Shown piece by piece: positions 20,798 through 30,104 of a DNA stretch of 64,000 nt. Source of the stretch: Labrenzia sp. PHM005 (GTDB taxonomy: Bacteria; Pseudomonadota; Alphaproteobacteria; Rhizobiales; Stappiaceae). Position 1 is the stretch's first letter, and every line of letters starts with the position of its first letter. The stretch spans positions 4,397,001 through 4,461,000 of the forward strand of contig NZ_CP041191.1 of the NCBI RefSeq assembly GCF_006517275.1. The letters are read 5' to 3'. The notes under the pieces are model-generated. The model searched no databases, had not been told where the DNA came from, and saw only the letters and a list, made by a program, of their open reading frames with translations. Both the position numbers and the translations under genes were made by a program.

Positions 20798-21562
20798 ATG
20801 ATCAAATGGATCGCGAGCCTCATCACTGCTGTAATGCTTATTGTGCCCGCCGCGGCACAGGACGAATTGCAGATCAAGGACCTTCAAAAAGGCACGGGCG
20901 AAGAAGCAAATGTCGGCGAAACGGTGGTGGTTCACTACACCGGCTGGCTGATGGACGGGACCAAGTTTGATTCCAGTGTTGACCGCGGCACGCCCTTCTC
21001 CTTCACGCTCGGCGAGCGCCGGGTGATCCCCGGCTGGGAACAAGGCGTGGAAGGCATGCAGGTCGGCGGCAAGCGCGAGCTGATCATTCCCCCCCATCTG
21101 GCCTATGGCACGTCCGGCGCGGGCGGCGTCATCCCGCCCAACGCCACGCTGAAGTTTGAGATCGAGCTGCTCGAGGTCAAGGCCAAGAAATACTCCAAAC
21201 TCGGCAATGACCAATTGAAAGCCAAGCTGGCCGCCGGCGCCACCGTGATCGACATCCGCCGTCCGGATGAATGGAAAGACACAGGCGTTATACCCGGCAC
21301 CCATTTGGTGACTTTCTTCGATGCCTCCGGCAACACCAATCCGAATTTCGGCAAAGCCCTGCAGTCGTTGATTTCCGGGCCGAACGATGAAGTCATCTTT
21401 CTGTGCCGGACCGGCGCCCGCAGCAAAGCCTTGTCGGAATACCTCTCAGGTCAAGCCGGCTTCACCCAGGTCGCCAATGTCACCAACGGCATCACCAGCT
21501 GGATATCAGACGGCGGTGAAGTGACGGACGCCGCACAGCCGGAAAACTGCTGGCTGTGTTGA
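20798..21562 (+). CDS. Secreted FKBP-type prolyl isomerase fused to a rhodanese domain
   Basis: A signal peptide (MIKWIASLITAVML...AAA) is followed by an FKBP domain (residues ~25-125: VVVHYTGWLMDGTKFDSS, VIPGWEQGVEGM, PPHLAYG) and a rhodanese domain (~135-245) with the active-site loop CRTGARSK. The C-terminus ends in CWLC, a second possible redox or metal site. Both catalytic centres look intact. Prolyl isomerase and persulfide chemistry in one periplasmic protein suggest a folding or sulfur-handling role, which is unproven. Start taken at ATG 20798; a TTG 12 nt earlier is possible and neither has a strong ribosome site. Confidence 0.85.
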   Translation: MIKWIASLITAVMLIVPAAAQDELQIKDLQKGTGEEANVGETVVVHYTGWLMDGTKFDSSVDRGTPFSFTLGERRVIPGWEQGVEGMQVGGKRELIIPPHLAYGTSGAGGVIPPNATLKFEIELLEVKAKKYSKLGNDQLKAKLAAGATVIDIRRPDEWKDTGVIPGTHLVTFFDASGNTNPNFGKALQSLISGPNDEVIFLCRTGARSKALSEYLSGQAGFTQVANVTNGITSWISDGGEVTDAAQPENCWLC

Positions 21563-21593
21563 CTTCTGCGACTTGGAGCTAAAACCGTTGCGG

Positions 21594-23018
21594 CTACACG
21601 CCCTCCGCCAGCTTCAGGCTCAGCCGGTTATGGGTTTCGATCACGGGCCCCATGTCCATGGTGGTGATCTGACCATCCTCGACAACCACCTTACCGTTGA
21701 TCACTGTAGTGTTGACCGTTTGAGGTGCGCAGAAGACGACGGCTGCGACCGGGTCATGCAGTCCGCCTGCGAAATTGATTGTATTCAAGTCAAGTGTGAA
21801 GAAATCTGCGCACTTACCTGTTTCCAAAGATCCAATATCAGTCCTGCCTAGAACAGATCCGCCACCGAGCGTCGCCAATTCCAAAGCTTCGCGCGCGGTC
21901 ATCCACTCTCCGGCGCGCAAGGGATGTGCCGGCGGCAGAAGCGCATATTTGCTTGGGCCTTCCGGCGGCTGAAGGCCGAGTTGCAAGCGTGCCAGAAGCA
22001 TGGCCTGCCGGGCTTCCATCAGCATGTTGGAGCCATCGTTGCTCGCCGAGCCGTCCACCCCGAGACCGACCTTGACGCCAGCGGCCATATATTTCTTCAC
22101 CGGCGCAATGCCCGACGCAAGCCGCATGTTGGAGCACGGGCAATGCGCCGCGCCGCAGCCGGTCTTGGCAAACAGGCGGATCTCATCATCATCCACATGA
22201 ATGGCATGGGCGAACCAAACATCGTTTCCGGTCCAATCCAGCCCTTCCATCCATTCCACGGGCCGTTTGCCGAAGCGCTCCAGCGTGTAGCGCTCTTCAT
22301 CCTGCGTCTCGCACAAATGGGTGTGCAGCATCACGCCTTTGTCTCGGGCGAGCGCCGCGCTTTCACGCAGGAGATCTTCAGAGACCGAAAATGGTGAACA
22401 TGGCGCCACGACCACCCGGGTCATGGCATGGTCATTCCCGTCATGAAAACGGTCAATCACCCGGATGGTGTCTTTCAAAATGAAGTCTTCGTCCTCGACA
22501 CATTCATCTGGTGGCAGTCCGCCTTTGCTTTCTCCGAGCGACATAGACCCGCGACTGGCGTGAAACCGCACGCCGAGGTCTTTTGCTGCTTCAATCTGGT
22601 AATCGACCTTATTGCCGCTTTGAAAGAGATAGGTGTGGTCGAACACCGTGGTGCAGCCGGAGAGTGCCAGTTCAGCCAAACCGATCAACGTGCTCGCACG
22701 TGAGGCTTCCGGATCAGTTTTTGCCCAGATGCGGTAATGGGCTTTGAGCCAGGGAAACAGATTGTTGTTTTGCGCCGCCGGCAAATTGCGCGTCAGTGTC
22801 TGATTGAGGTGATGGTGTGTGTTCACAAAACCGGGCAAGACGATCTGCCCAGTGGCATCAATGACCTTGTCCGCCGTTGTCGGCAGATCCTCCGTCGGCC
22901 CGACTTGCTTGATCACACCGTCAACGGCAAAAAGCCCCCCGCCCCGGATTTCCCGGCGCCCGCCATCCATAGTGACAAGCATATCGGCGTTTTTCAAAAG
23001 CAGGGTTTGGGACATCAT
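21594..23018 (-). CDS. Amidohydrolase, 8-oxoguanine deaminase-like
   Basis: TIM-barrel deaminase of the TrzN/AtzB-like branch. Metal ligands are HHH in GFVNTHHHLNQT, the His in MLHTHLCET, the His of FAHAIHVDD and Asp in LGVDGSASNDG. 474 aa and the NNLFPWLKAHY segment match 8-oxoguanine deaminases (hydrolysis to urate and ammonia), though hydroxyatrazine-type hydrolases are close relatives. Isolated gene, convergent with the FKBP-rhodanese gene; about 280 bp of upstream DNA to 23302 contain no gene. Confidence 0.82.
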   Translation of the reverse strand: MMSQTLLLKNADMLVTMDGGRREIRGGGLFAVDGVIKQVGPTEDLPTTADKVIDATGQIVLPGFVNTHHHLNQTLTRNLPAAQNNNLFPWLKAHYRIWAKTDPEASRASTLIGLAELALSGCTTVFDHTYLFQSGNKVDYQIEAAKDLGVRFHASRGSMSLGESKGGLPPDECVEDEDFILKDTIRVIDRFHDGNDHAMTRVVVAPCSPFSVSEDLLRESAALARDKGVMLHTHLCETQDEERYTLERFGKRPVEWMEGLDWTGNDVWFAHAIHVDDDEIRLFAKTGCGAAHCPCSNMRLASGIAPVKKYMAAGVKVGLGVDGSASNDGSNMLMEARQAMLLARLQLGLQPPEGPSKYALLPPAHPLRAGEWMTAREALELATLGGGSVLGRTDIGSLETGKCADFFTLDLNTINFAGGLHDPVAAVVFCAPQTVNTTVINGKVVVEDGQITTMDMGPVIETHNRLSLKLAEGV

Positions 23019-23302
23019 AAATCTTTCAAAAAGGAAACGTTGCCGGCCACACTAACCGGTCGCTTTTATTCTGACCACGCTGAGCCCCCACGAAACTCTT
23101 TCAGGCCAAACCATAGAATATTGGATTTCTGGCGGCAGCTTCCCCTTAGAGGCAGCAGCGGCATACACGTACGTCGGCAAACGATGGTGTACCTCTGGCA
23201 GATACAGTCACCAGGAAAGCGTTTACTGACCGATTTAGAAAATTCTGTCCGTGGAACTGCAGACCATTGCCTCCCTCATCACTTTCCATTAAAGCTTGCT
23301 CC

Positions 23303-23350
23303 ATGATTAGAAACCTGAAAGCAGCTTGGTGGTGGCGCGGCGCGAAATAG
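23303..23350 (+). CDS. trpL: trp operon leader peptide
   Basis: A 15-residue ORF, MIRNLKAAWWWRGAK, with three successive Trp codons (23327-23335), 130 bp before trpE(G). It is followed by a strong terminator, so ribosome stalling at the Trp codons when charged tRNA-Trp is scarce would prevent termination. The Sinorhizobium meliloti trpE(G) leader also has three tandem Trp codons. No ribosome site of normal strength is visible. Confidence 0.92.
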   Translation: MIRNLKAAWWWRGAK

Positions 23351-23393
23351 GCGGCCAGCGATCACTCATGCTCTGACAGGATCGAACATTTCA

Positions 23394-23434
23394 CCAAGGC
23401 CGCCGCGGATACCGCTGGCGGCCTTGGTGCTTTT
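23394..23434 (+). terminator. trp attenuator (transcription terminator)
   Basis: CCAAGGCCGCC (23394-23404) and GGCGGCCTTGG (23417-23427) form a perfect 11-bp stem, followed by TGCTTTT. GCGGCC just after the trpL stop (23351-23356) could pair with the left arm as the antiterminator. Confidence 0.9.
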
Positions 23435-23481
23435 AAGGCCGCCATGACCTCCACAAAGGCCGGATAAAACGGGGACGTACC

Positions 23482-25662
23482 ATGCCGCAATTGGCAGACC
23501 AGAGTTTTGTAACCGAGAGCGGGATCACAATCCTGCGCAGCTCACGCCCTTCCGATTATGAGACCGGAACATCCGACTGGATCGACCGGCTGGATTCTGA
23601 ACGCGGCGCCGTGCTGGCCTCGTCTTACGAATATCCTGGCCGTTACACCCGTTGGGATATGGCCTTGGTGAACCCACCGCTGGTTATGGAAGCGGCTGAC
23701 CGGAAAGTCGAAATCCGAGCGCTCAACGAACGTGGCAAGGTGATTTTGCCGGCAGTTGCTGCAACCCTGAAAACCCATGCCGATGTTGAAAGCTTCTCGG
23801 CATCTGATGATCGCATCGATCTGACGGTCAAAAAACCGGATCGGGATTTCCAGGAAGAAGAGCGTTCGCGTCAGCCCTCTACGTTCTCCATCGTTCGCGC
23901 TCTGAAAGAGCTTTTTGCCTGCAACGATGATCAACTTGGTCTCTACGGCACCTTCGGTTACGACGTCGCCTTCCAATTCGAGCCGATCGATCTGAAGCTG
24001 GAACGCCCGGACGATCAGCGCGATGTGGTTCTGTTCCTGCCGGACGAAATCTTGATCGTCGACCACCATGGCAAACGCGCCTATGTGCTGGAGTATGATT
24101 TTGTCGTCGATGGTGTCTCCACTAAGGGACTGGAGCGGACCGGAGAAAAGCAGCAATACACTCCTGCCAACCGCGATCCGGGCCGCGGCGACCATGAACC
24201 GGGCGAATACGCCAAGCTGGTCGATGAAGCCAAAAACTATTTCCGCCGGGGGGATTTGTTTGAGACCGTGCCAGGACAGGTGTTTTATGAATCCTGCCCG
24301 AACCCTCCGTCGGCCGTTTCCAGGCGCTTGGCCCAGATCAATCCATCCCCCTATTCCTTCTTCTTCAATCTCGGAAACAACGAATATCTGGTCGGTGCTT
24401 CACCGGAAATGTATGTCCGGGTAACCGGTGGCCGCCGGGTGGAGACTTGCCCGATTTCAGGCACCATCCGCCGCGGTAAGAACGCCATTGAAGACGAAGC
24501 CCAGATCCGCAAGCTCTTAAATTCAGCCAAGGACGAAGCGGAACTCACCATGTGTTCCGACGTCGACCGCAACGACAAGAGCCGGGTCTGTGTGCCGGGA
24601 TCGGTCAAGGTGATCGGCCGGCGCCAGATTGAGATGTACTCCCGTTTGATCCACACCGTGGACCACATTGAAGGCACCTTGCGCGAGGACATGGACGCGC
24701 TAGACGCGTTTCTCTCCCACACTTGGGCGGTGACGGTGACGGGTGCACCGAAACGCTGGGCGATGCAATTCATCGAGGATCATGAGAAATCACCACGGGC
24801 CTGGTATGGCGGCGCCATCGGTGCGGTTCTCTTCAACGGTGACATGAACACCGGCCTGACCCTGCGCACCGTGCGCATCAAGGACGGCGTGGCCCAGATC
24901 CGGGCCGGAGCGACCCTACTGTATGACAGCATCCCGGAAGATGAAGAGGCCGAAACCGAACTCAAGGCCGAAGCCATGCGCGCGGCCGTGCGTGAGGCTG
25001 GACTTGCCATAAAATCGGCAGATTCCGGTGACGCGCACAAACCTGGAGAAGGTCTGAAAATCTTGCTGGTCGATCATGAAGACAGCTTTGTACACACGCT
25101 GGCGAACTATTTCCGCCAGACCGGCGCTGATGTTGTGACCTATCGGACCCCGGTTGCCGACCACGTCTTCCATGATGTCAATCCGGATCTTGTTGTCTTG
25201 TCCCCTGGTCCCGGCAATCCAAAAGATTTTGATTGCGCGGCAACGATTGGCCGGGCCCGCGCCCGCGCGCTGCCGATTTTCGGTGTTTGCCTCGGACTAC
25301 AGGCCTTGTCGGAGTATTTCGGCGCTGAACTCGGCCAGCTGGATGTGCCAATGCATGGCAAACCGTCCCCTATCAGCGTTGAAGGCAATTCCCTGGTCTT
25401 TGACGGTTTGAATGCACCGGTGACCGTCGGCCGCTATCATTCTCTCTTTGCCAAACGGGACACACTGCCCGGCGACATCCGCGTTACGGCTCAAACCGAA
25501 GACGGCGTGGTTATGGCAATCGAACACCAGAAAGAAGCGATTGCCGCCGTTCAGTTCCACCCGGAATCGATCATGTCTCTCGACCAGGACGCCGGCCACA
25601 AGATTATAGAAAACGTTGTATCCCGGCTGGTTCAAGCAAAACCGCTGGCCGAAACGGGGTAA
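23482..25662 (+). CDS. trpE(G): Anthranilate synthase, fused component I/II
   Basis: First enzyme of tryptophan synthesis: chorismate plus glutamine gives anthranilate. Residues 1-~515 are the chorismate-binding TrpE part ([49 protein letters not shown]). Residues ~525-726 are the class I glutamine amidotransferase ([20 protein letters not shown], Cys in [17 protein letters not shown]). The fusion is typical of rhizobia and relatives. GGGGAC precedes the ATG. Control is by the trpL attenuator just upstream and presumably Trp feedback. Monocistronic, ending at a strong terminator. Confidence 0.96.
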   Translation: MPQLADQSFVTESGITILRSSRPSDYETGTSDWIDRLDSERGAVLASSYEYPGRYTRWDMALVNPPLVMEAADRKVEIRALNERGKVILPAVAATLKTHADVESFSASDDRIDLTVKKPDRDFQEEERSRQPSTFSIVRALKELFACNDDQLGLYGTFGYDVAFQFEPIDLKLERPDDQRDVVLFLPDEILIVDHHGKRAYVLEYDFVVDGVSTKGLERTGEKQQYTPANRDPGRGDHEPGEYAKLVDEAKNYFRRGDLFETVPGQVFYESCPNPPSAVSRRLAQINPSPYSFFFNLGNNEYLVGASPEMYVRVTGGRRVETCPISGTIRRGKNAIEDEAQIRKLLNSAKDEAELTMCSDVDRNDKSRVCVPGSVKVIGRRQIEMYSRLIHTVDHIEGTLREDMDALDAFLSHTWAVTVTGAPKRWAMQFIEDHEKSPRAWYGGAIGAVLFNGDMNTGLTLRTVRIKDGVAQIRAGATLLYDSIPEDEEAETELKAEAMRAAVREAGLAIKSADSGDAHKPGEGLKILLVDHEDSFVHTLANYFRQTGADVVTYRTPVADHVFHDVNPDLVVLSPGPGNPKDFDCAATIGRARARALPIFGVCLGLQALSEYFGAELGQLDVPMHGKPSPISVEGNSLVFDGLNAPVTVGRYHSLFAKRDTLPGDIRVTAQTEDGVVMAIEHQKEAIAAVQFHPESIMSLDQDAGHKIIENVVSRLVQAKPLAETG

Positions 25663-25704
25663 AATTTCCTGACCGGGTCTCCTTACGTCACGGATTTACC
25701 GCTT

Positions 25705-25736
25705 AAGAGCTGCAGGATACGATCCTGCAGCTCTTT
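25705..25736 (+). terminator. Rho-independent terminator of trpE(G)
   Basis: AAGAGCTGCAGGA and TCCTGCAGCTCTT form a 13-bp perfect stem with a 5-nt loop, ending in TTTTGTTTT. Confidence 0.9.
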
Positions 25737-25763
25737 TGTTTTGCAGCGATTTCGGGAGGATCC

Positions 25764-26171
25764 ATGACCGAATACTCAGACCATCTGAACCTGTGGCTCA
25801 GCGGACTTGAAGGTGGGGATAAATTCAAGATCCTGAACAAGATTTTGGCAGATGACTGCGTGTTTTACAGCCCCGTCATGCACACACCGCAAAAGGGCAA
25901 ACAGCTGACATTTCTTTATCTCGCCAGCGCGTTCACTGTTTTGCTGAAAGAAGGAAAGTTTCAGTACCGGCGGATCCTTGAACAAGGCAATGATGCTGTT
26001 CTGGAATTTGAAACAGAGATCGATGGGATCCTCATCAACGGTGTCGACATGATGACCTTCAACGACGATGGGCAGATCACCGAATTCAAGGTGATGCTGC
26101 GGCCGATGAAAGCCTTGGAAAAGGTCAAAGCGTTGATGATGGCTGAGCTTGAAGCGATGAAATCAGCTTAA
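25764..26171 (+). CDS. NTF2/SnoaL-like protein
   Basis: 135-aa alpha+beta-barrel-type protein: N-terminal helix, DDCVFYSPV, then strands ILEQGNDAVLEFETEIDGILINGVDMM and ITEFKVMLRPMKAL. The pattern matches the NTF2-like fold used by small isomerases, dehydratases and ligand-binding proteins. No catalytic residue can be assigned. GGGAGG lies 5 nt before the ATG. It stands alone between trpE(G) and the DUF4375 gene. Confidence 0.72.
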   Translation: MTEYSDHLNLWLSGLEGGDKFKILNKILADDCVFYSPVMHTPQKGKQLTFLYLASAFTVLLKEGKFQYRRILEQGNDAVLEFETEIDGILINGVDMMTFNDDGQITEFKVMLRPMKALEKVKALMMAELEAMKSA

Positions 26172-26316
26172 TCCAACTGATTTACTGCGCACCCACAACG
26201 CTTTCAAATTTCCCGTTGCGAGATGATCGAAAGTTGGCACTCGCAGCGTTAGCGCTTAGGTAACAACTTTTCCGATAGTCAAGAATTCAGCTCGCGACAT
26301 ATTTGAGGAAATCCTT

Positions 26317-26946
26317 ATGGACTGGCAACATGCCGATCACCCCGATCCAGAAATTAGTTTAGAATGGAGCGAGGATTTCTGGCCGCCGGAAGAATGGTAT
26401 TTTATGCCGGACTGGGCATGGGGAAACACAGACCCACTGTGGAAGTTTGACAATCCCGAATCCGCAAAAGCTGTTGCCGCAAAAATGACCAAAGAGCAGC
26501 TTTATCTTTTTGCGGTCATGCAAGTGGTTGGAGACATATGCAACGGCGGATTCTCTCAGGCTTTTTACAACTCCTACAGTGAATTAGCAGAAGAAGCGGT
26601 CCTAGGCCTCGAGATGTTCGGATTACCGCGCCACGCTGAAATTCTTGACGAAGGTTTCACTCTTTTTGGCATTCGCCCAATTCCACGTGACCGCAACGTT
26701 CGGATCGCCAAGCTAGAAGCTCTTTCCACAACCGAAAAGGACAGATTTGGTGTGTTTGGCTTTTTGGGTTTTGGGAAGCCAGCCATCAACCCAGCTGGAG
26801 ATGTCGTAGAACGTTGGGAACTATTGCAAAGCGAGTTATTTAAGTTACTCCAAGCAGATACACATGGAGATGGATATGATGCGGCCTTTTACCGGCCAAT
26901 AGCGGAGTGGATATACGAGCGTAAAGACCGTTTCTTCATACTCTAG
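26317..26946 (+). CDS. DUF4375/DMP19-like acidic protein
   Basis: Contains the family hallmark NGGFSQAFYNS near residue 75 within a helical domain (to residue ~130). By count it has 36 acidic against 19 basic residues, a strong net negative charge. Neisseria DMP19, the best-known member, mimics DNA and removes a repressor from its site; whether this protein does so is unknown. The first 55 residues are unusually rich in Trp, Pro and acidic residues (EDFWPPEEWYFMPDWAWGN). Base composition is slightly more AT-rich than its neighbours. No partner regulator adjoins it. AGGAAATCC precedes the ATG. Confidence 0.7.
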   Translation: MDWQHADHPDPEISLEWSEDFWPPEEWYFMPDWAWGNTDPLWKFDNPESAKAVAAKMTKEQLYLFAVMQVVGDICNGGFSQAFYNSYSELAEEAVLGLEMFGLPRHAEILDEGFTLFGIRPIPRDRNVRIAKLEALSTTEKDRFGVFGFLGFGKPAINPAGDVVERWELLQSELFKLLQADTHGDGYDAAFYRPIAEWIYERKDRFFIL

Positions 26947-26983
26947 TGTCTCTTGCCAACGAATACGGGTCACACTTGGTTCA

Positions 26984-28144
26984 TCAGCCGACCTTGGTTG
27001 CGGTTGCGAGAAACTCGCGCATGTCCTCGCGCAGCGACCGCATCTGGGCTTCCTGTGTGCTCAAGGTCTCTGCCTCGACCAGCACCCGATCGCTGATCTG
27101 TTTGCTCTCCATGGTCGCCGCTTGCACATTTGCGATGCTGCTGCTGACCTCGGCTGCGCCAGCCGCAACTTCGTCGATGTTGTGCGCGATCTCTCCGGTT
27201 GCCGCTGCTTGCTGTTCAACAGCAGAGGCAATCGCAGTCGAGACTTTACTCACCTGATCAATCGCCTCACCGATTTCACCGCTGGCGTTCACAGCGTTCT
27301 TGGTTGCGGACTGCAGGCCAGAAATCTGACCGTTGATCGTTTGTGTCGCGTCTGCGGTCTGCCCGGCCAGTGCTTTCACTTCCTGGGCAACAATTGCAAA
27401 TCCGCGGCCATGTTCACCGGCGCGCGCCGCTTCAATCGTGGCATTCAAGGCCAAAAGATTGGTTTGTGCGGCGATATCCGTAATTAGCTGAACCACATCA
27501 CCAATTTCGGCCGACATCTTCGCCAGGCTGCCGATTTCCTGGTTCATGGTCTCCGACTTAGATACGGCGCCTGATGCAATGTCTGCAGCAGATAAGACTT
27601 GCCGGTTGATTTCTGTGACCGAGCTGGACAGCTCTTCGGTCGAAGCAGACACACTTTGCATGTTGGCTGAGGTTTGCTCGGCCGCCGATGCTACCAGTGT
27701 GGATTGCTCATTCACGGTATGGCTGGCCTCGGCGACACCGGCAGACACCGTATTCAACTCCTGCACTGAATGAGTAACGGTATCAACGACGTCCTTGAGC
27801 CGCGCCTCAAACTGTTCGGCCAGCGCACAAAAGGCGTCATGCTTTTCTTTAATAGCGATTGTGGCCTGATTGATGCTGCTGGCGGCACTGGCGAAACCTC
27901 CAACCATTCCGGTTTCCGATATCAATCGGAAATGCTGGTTGCGGCCGACATAATCCAGACATGCCTTGGACTCGCGCAAATAGGCGTCCGTCCGGTCTAT
28001 GAGCAAATTGATCGAATGCATCAGCTCAGCGGCTTCACCTTTCTCCGTGATACCAATGATGCGTGCTTCGAAGTCACCGGCTGCGACAGCCTTGCACACC
28101 TTGGTCGCCTTCTTCAGAGAAGATCTGCTCAATCCGGTCATCAT
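26984..28144 (-). CDS. Soluble methyl-accepting chemotaxis protein
   Basis: 386 aa without any transmembrane segment. Residues ~1-110 look like HAMP-type repeats ([24 protein letters not shown]); the rest is the MCP signalling coiled coil with the conserved hairpin tip ([20 protein letters not shown]). The start at ATG 28144 has GGGAAGAG upstream; a GTG 45 nt earlier opens a longer frame. It follows, 51 bp downstream, a gene for an Aer-type PAS protein, so the two together appear to make up a split aerotaxis or redox receptor. Confidence 0.9.
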   Translation of the reverse strand: MMTGLSRSSLKKATKVCKAVAAGDFEARIIGITEKGEAAELMHSINLLIDRTDAYLRESKACLDYVGRNQHFRLISETGMVGGFASAASSINQATIAIKEKHDAFCALAEQFEARLKDVVDTVTHSVQELNTVSAGVAEASHTVNEQSTLVASAAEQTSANMQSVSASTEELSSSVTEINRQVLSAADIASGAVSKSETMNQEIGSLAKMSAEIGDVVQLITDIAAQTNLLALNATIEAARAGEHGRGFAIVAQEVKALAGQTADATQTINGQISGLQSATKNAVNASGEIGEAIDQVSKVSTAIASAVEQQAAATGEIAHNIDEVAAGAAEVSSSIANVQAATMESKQISDRVLVEAETLSTQEAQMRSLREDMREFLATATKVG

Positions 28145-28195
28145 GTGTCTCTTCCCATACTCAAGCTGAAGCGAAGTCCCGTTCGTCACCAGCCG

Positions 28196-28771
28196 TCAGG
28201 CAGCCGCGCGCAGGTTTGCGAGGAACTCGTCATAGCCAATCCCATTTTCCGCTAGCAGGTTCAGCACCATCTGCTCTGCTGCGAGCATGCCTTCTTTACG
28301 GCTGGCATGACGTTTCTCCTCTTCCAGAAGAGCGCTGTAGAGGGGAATAATATGCTGATTGATCACTGCTTTTTCCGGAACCCGCCGGTTGGAGTGATAA
28401 CTGATTATCTTCCCGCTTGAATCAAAGCTCGGCGTTACGTGAGCATAGACCCAATAATGGTCGCCGTTTTTGCAGCGGTTGACGACATAGGCGAAGATTT
28501 CATTCCCCGCCTCCAACGTCGCCCATAGCAGCTTGAAAACGCATCGAGGCATATCCGGGTGACGGATAATGCTGTGCGGCTGCCCCAGGATTTCTTTTTC
28601 GGTAAAGCCCGCCACTTCGAGAAAAACCCGGTTGGCGTAGGTGATCCGGCCCTTCAGGTCGGTCTTGCTCACTATAACATCATCGGGCGCGAAGGTTCTT
28701 TCGTGTCCAGTTAACGTAACTGCCTTAGGCACCCCAACACTCCCGGTAAGTTGCTGCGAAAAACTCAGCAC
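28196..28771 (-). CDS. Aer-type PAS sensor protein
   Basis: 191 aa: one PAS domain (~25-135) with signature motifs of the FAD-binding Aer family (IIRHPDMPRCVFKLLW, NRCKNGDHYWVYAHVTPSFD), then a helical tail (~140-191). No membrane segment and no output domain. In Aer these domains are fused to HAMP and MCP modules; here the MCP is the next gene. GTG start with GGGAG 11 nt upstream. Confidence 0.85.
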   Translation of the reverse strand: MLSFSQQLTGSVGVPKAVTLTGHERTFAPDDVIVSKTDLKGRITYANRVFLEVAGFTEKEILGQPHSIIRHPDMPRCVFKLLWATLEAGNEIFAYVVNRCKNGDHYWVYAHVTPSFDSSGKIISYHSNRRVPEKAVINQHIIPLYSALLEEEKRHASRKEGMLAAEQMVLNLLAENGIGYDEFLANLRAAA

Positions 28772-29136
28772 ACCTCTTAAATCTCCCTCAAAGTATTCGA
28801 TGAAGTGATTTAAATTTTGCTAAACACAACAATACGTACAATTACAATTATATTTCCAACATTGTCAAAGTTATCACTATATCTTTATACTATTTCTTTC
28901 AACAACTAGAAAACGAAATTAATTCACAAAATCTCGGACCAAAATCTAATAATCAGGCAAATATGTTCGAGATTTCGACAATCTCCATTTAGGTAAGGCA
29001 ATGAAATATACGCATATATTGCCGCCCAAGGTTTTAACGACGTAAAAATCAGGCTAATCTTCAGGTGGACCTTCTCGCCGCAACACCTGCTCGGTGGGCA
29101 GATGAAGTTCGGTTGTAACCGTGGCAAGGATCAGCG
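28772..29136. other. AT-rich divergent intergenic region
   Basis: 365 bp between the PAS gene (minus) and the caspase-like gene (plus). Bases 28800-29040 are clearly more AT-rich than the surrounding coding DNA. It must carry both promoters; I could not assign a box or a gene with confidence. Confidence 0.5.
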
Positions 29137-30060
29137 GTGACGATTATAAAACAATTCCGACGCCGTCTTTTTGCACTGCCGCTAGCATCGTGTTTGCTTG
29201 TGTCCACTGCGTTACTGCTGCCGATCCCAATACCGGCAAGCGCCCAGACACCGCTGATTGAAAACACTTTGCTGGGTATTGGCATTTGCCCGCCTTGGCA
29301 CCCGCAATCCGTAGAGGTTTGCCGCAACAGTGTCGAAACCGTTTTGGATGCTTTTTCTACCCGCCTTGACATATCGGCAGCCGGAATACGGATGATGCTC
29401 AATGAAGGGGCATCTGCGGCCAGTTTGAAAAAAACCGTGATGGAGCTTGCCAATACACTGGGTCCGTCCGACCGGCTGATCATTTACGCCAACTTGCCGT
29501 CAACCAGCACCAGCCAAACGGACGCTGGCGAGAACAGCCGCCAAATCCTTCAACTGTGGGCTGATCACGAGCCGGAAACCATACAAACAGCTATTGAAAC
29601 CGGCACATGGGTCTCAGCGCCGGCCTTTGCCGCCATGTTGCATACCGTGCCTGCCGGCGAGGTTATCTTGATTTTGGACACAAGCAATTCGGACACGATC
29701 GACGCCGAACTCTTGGAAAAACATGCGACCAATTTGGACGAACGGCCGGAAGCGCTCGTGACATCCGCAGGCGCAGGACAAAAGGCCAATTTTTCCGCAG
29801 ACCGGACGATAGCGCTGTTCGCGAAACACCTAGCGGCAGCCCTGGAAGTGGTCGACGGAACACTGGCTGATGTGATCAAAACCGCTTCTGCAGGAACACG
29901 GCAGGCAGCCATCCCTATTTGTATTTCTCTCAAGGAAAACCGGTCGGATGGCCCGAAGGAAGAAAAAAACTGCACGCAGGTCCCGGAAATTCATGATCCG
30001 GCAGGTATCCTGGGAACAGTCGCCATGCCAGTGATCATAGCCGCTACAGAAGGCAATTGA
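29137..30060 (+). CDS. Secreted caspase-fold protein, catalytic residues absent
   Basis: A signal peptide (residues 1-37, ASAQ) precedes a domain whose layout follows bacterial caspase-like (C14) peptidases: VEVCRNSVETVLDAF, a turn, LGPSDRLIIYANLPSTS (111-124) where active members have a GHG, then AAMLHTVPAGEVILILDTSNSD (165-186) where they have DSCxSG. The catalytic His position reads about Pro121 and the Cys position Ser183, so proteolysis is not expected. A GTG start at 29137 has AAGGA 7 nt upstream. Assignment rests on motif spacing, not a search. Convergent with the first Amt fusion gene. Confidence 0.6.
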   Translation: MTIIKQFRRRLFALPLASCLLVSTALLLPIPIPASAQTPLIENTLLGIGICPPWHPQSVEVCRNSVETVLDAFSTRLDISAAGIRMMLNEGASAASLKKTVMELANTLGPSDRLIIYANLPSTSTSQTDAGENSRQILQLWADHEPETIQTAIETGTWVSAPAFAAMLHTVPAGEVILILDTSNSDTIDAELLEKHATNLDERPEALVTSAGAGQKANFSADRTIALFAKHLAAALEVVDGTLADVIKTASAGTRQAAIPICISLKENRSDGPKEEKNCTQVPEIHDPAGILGTVAMPVIIAATEGN

Positions 30061-30104
30061 TTGCAATTCTTGGCATTGTCCCGGCGGCAGATCCCAATAC
30101 CAGA

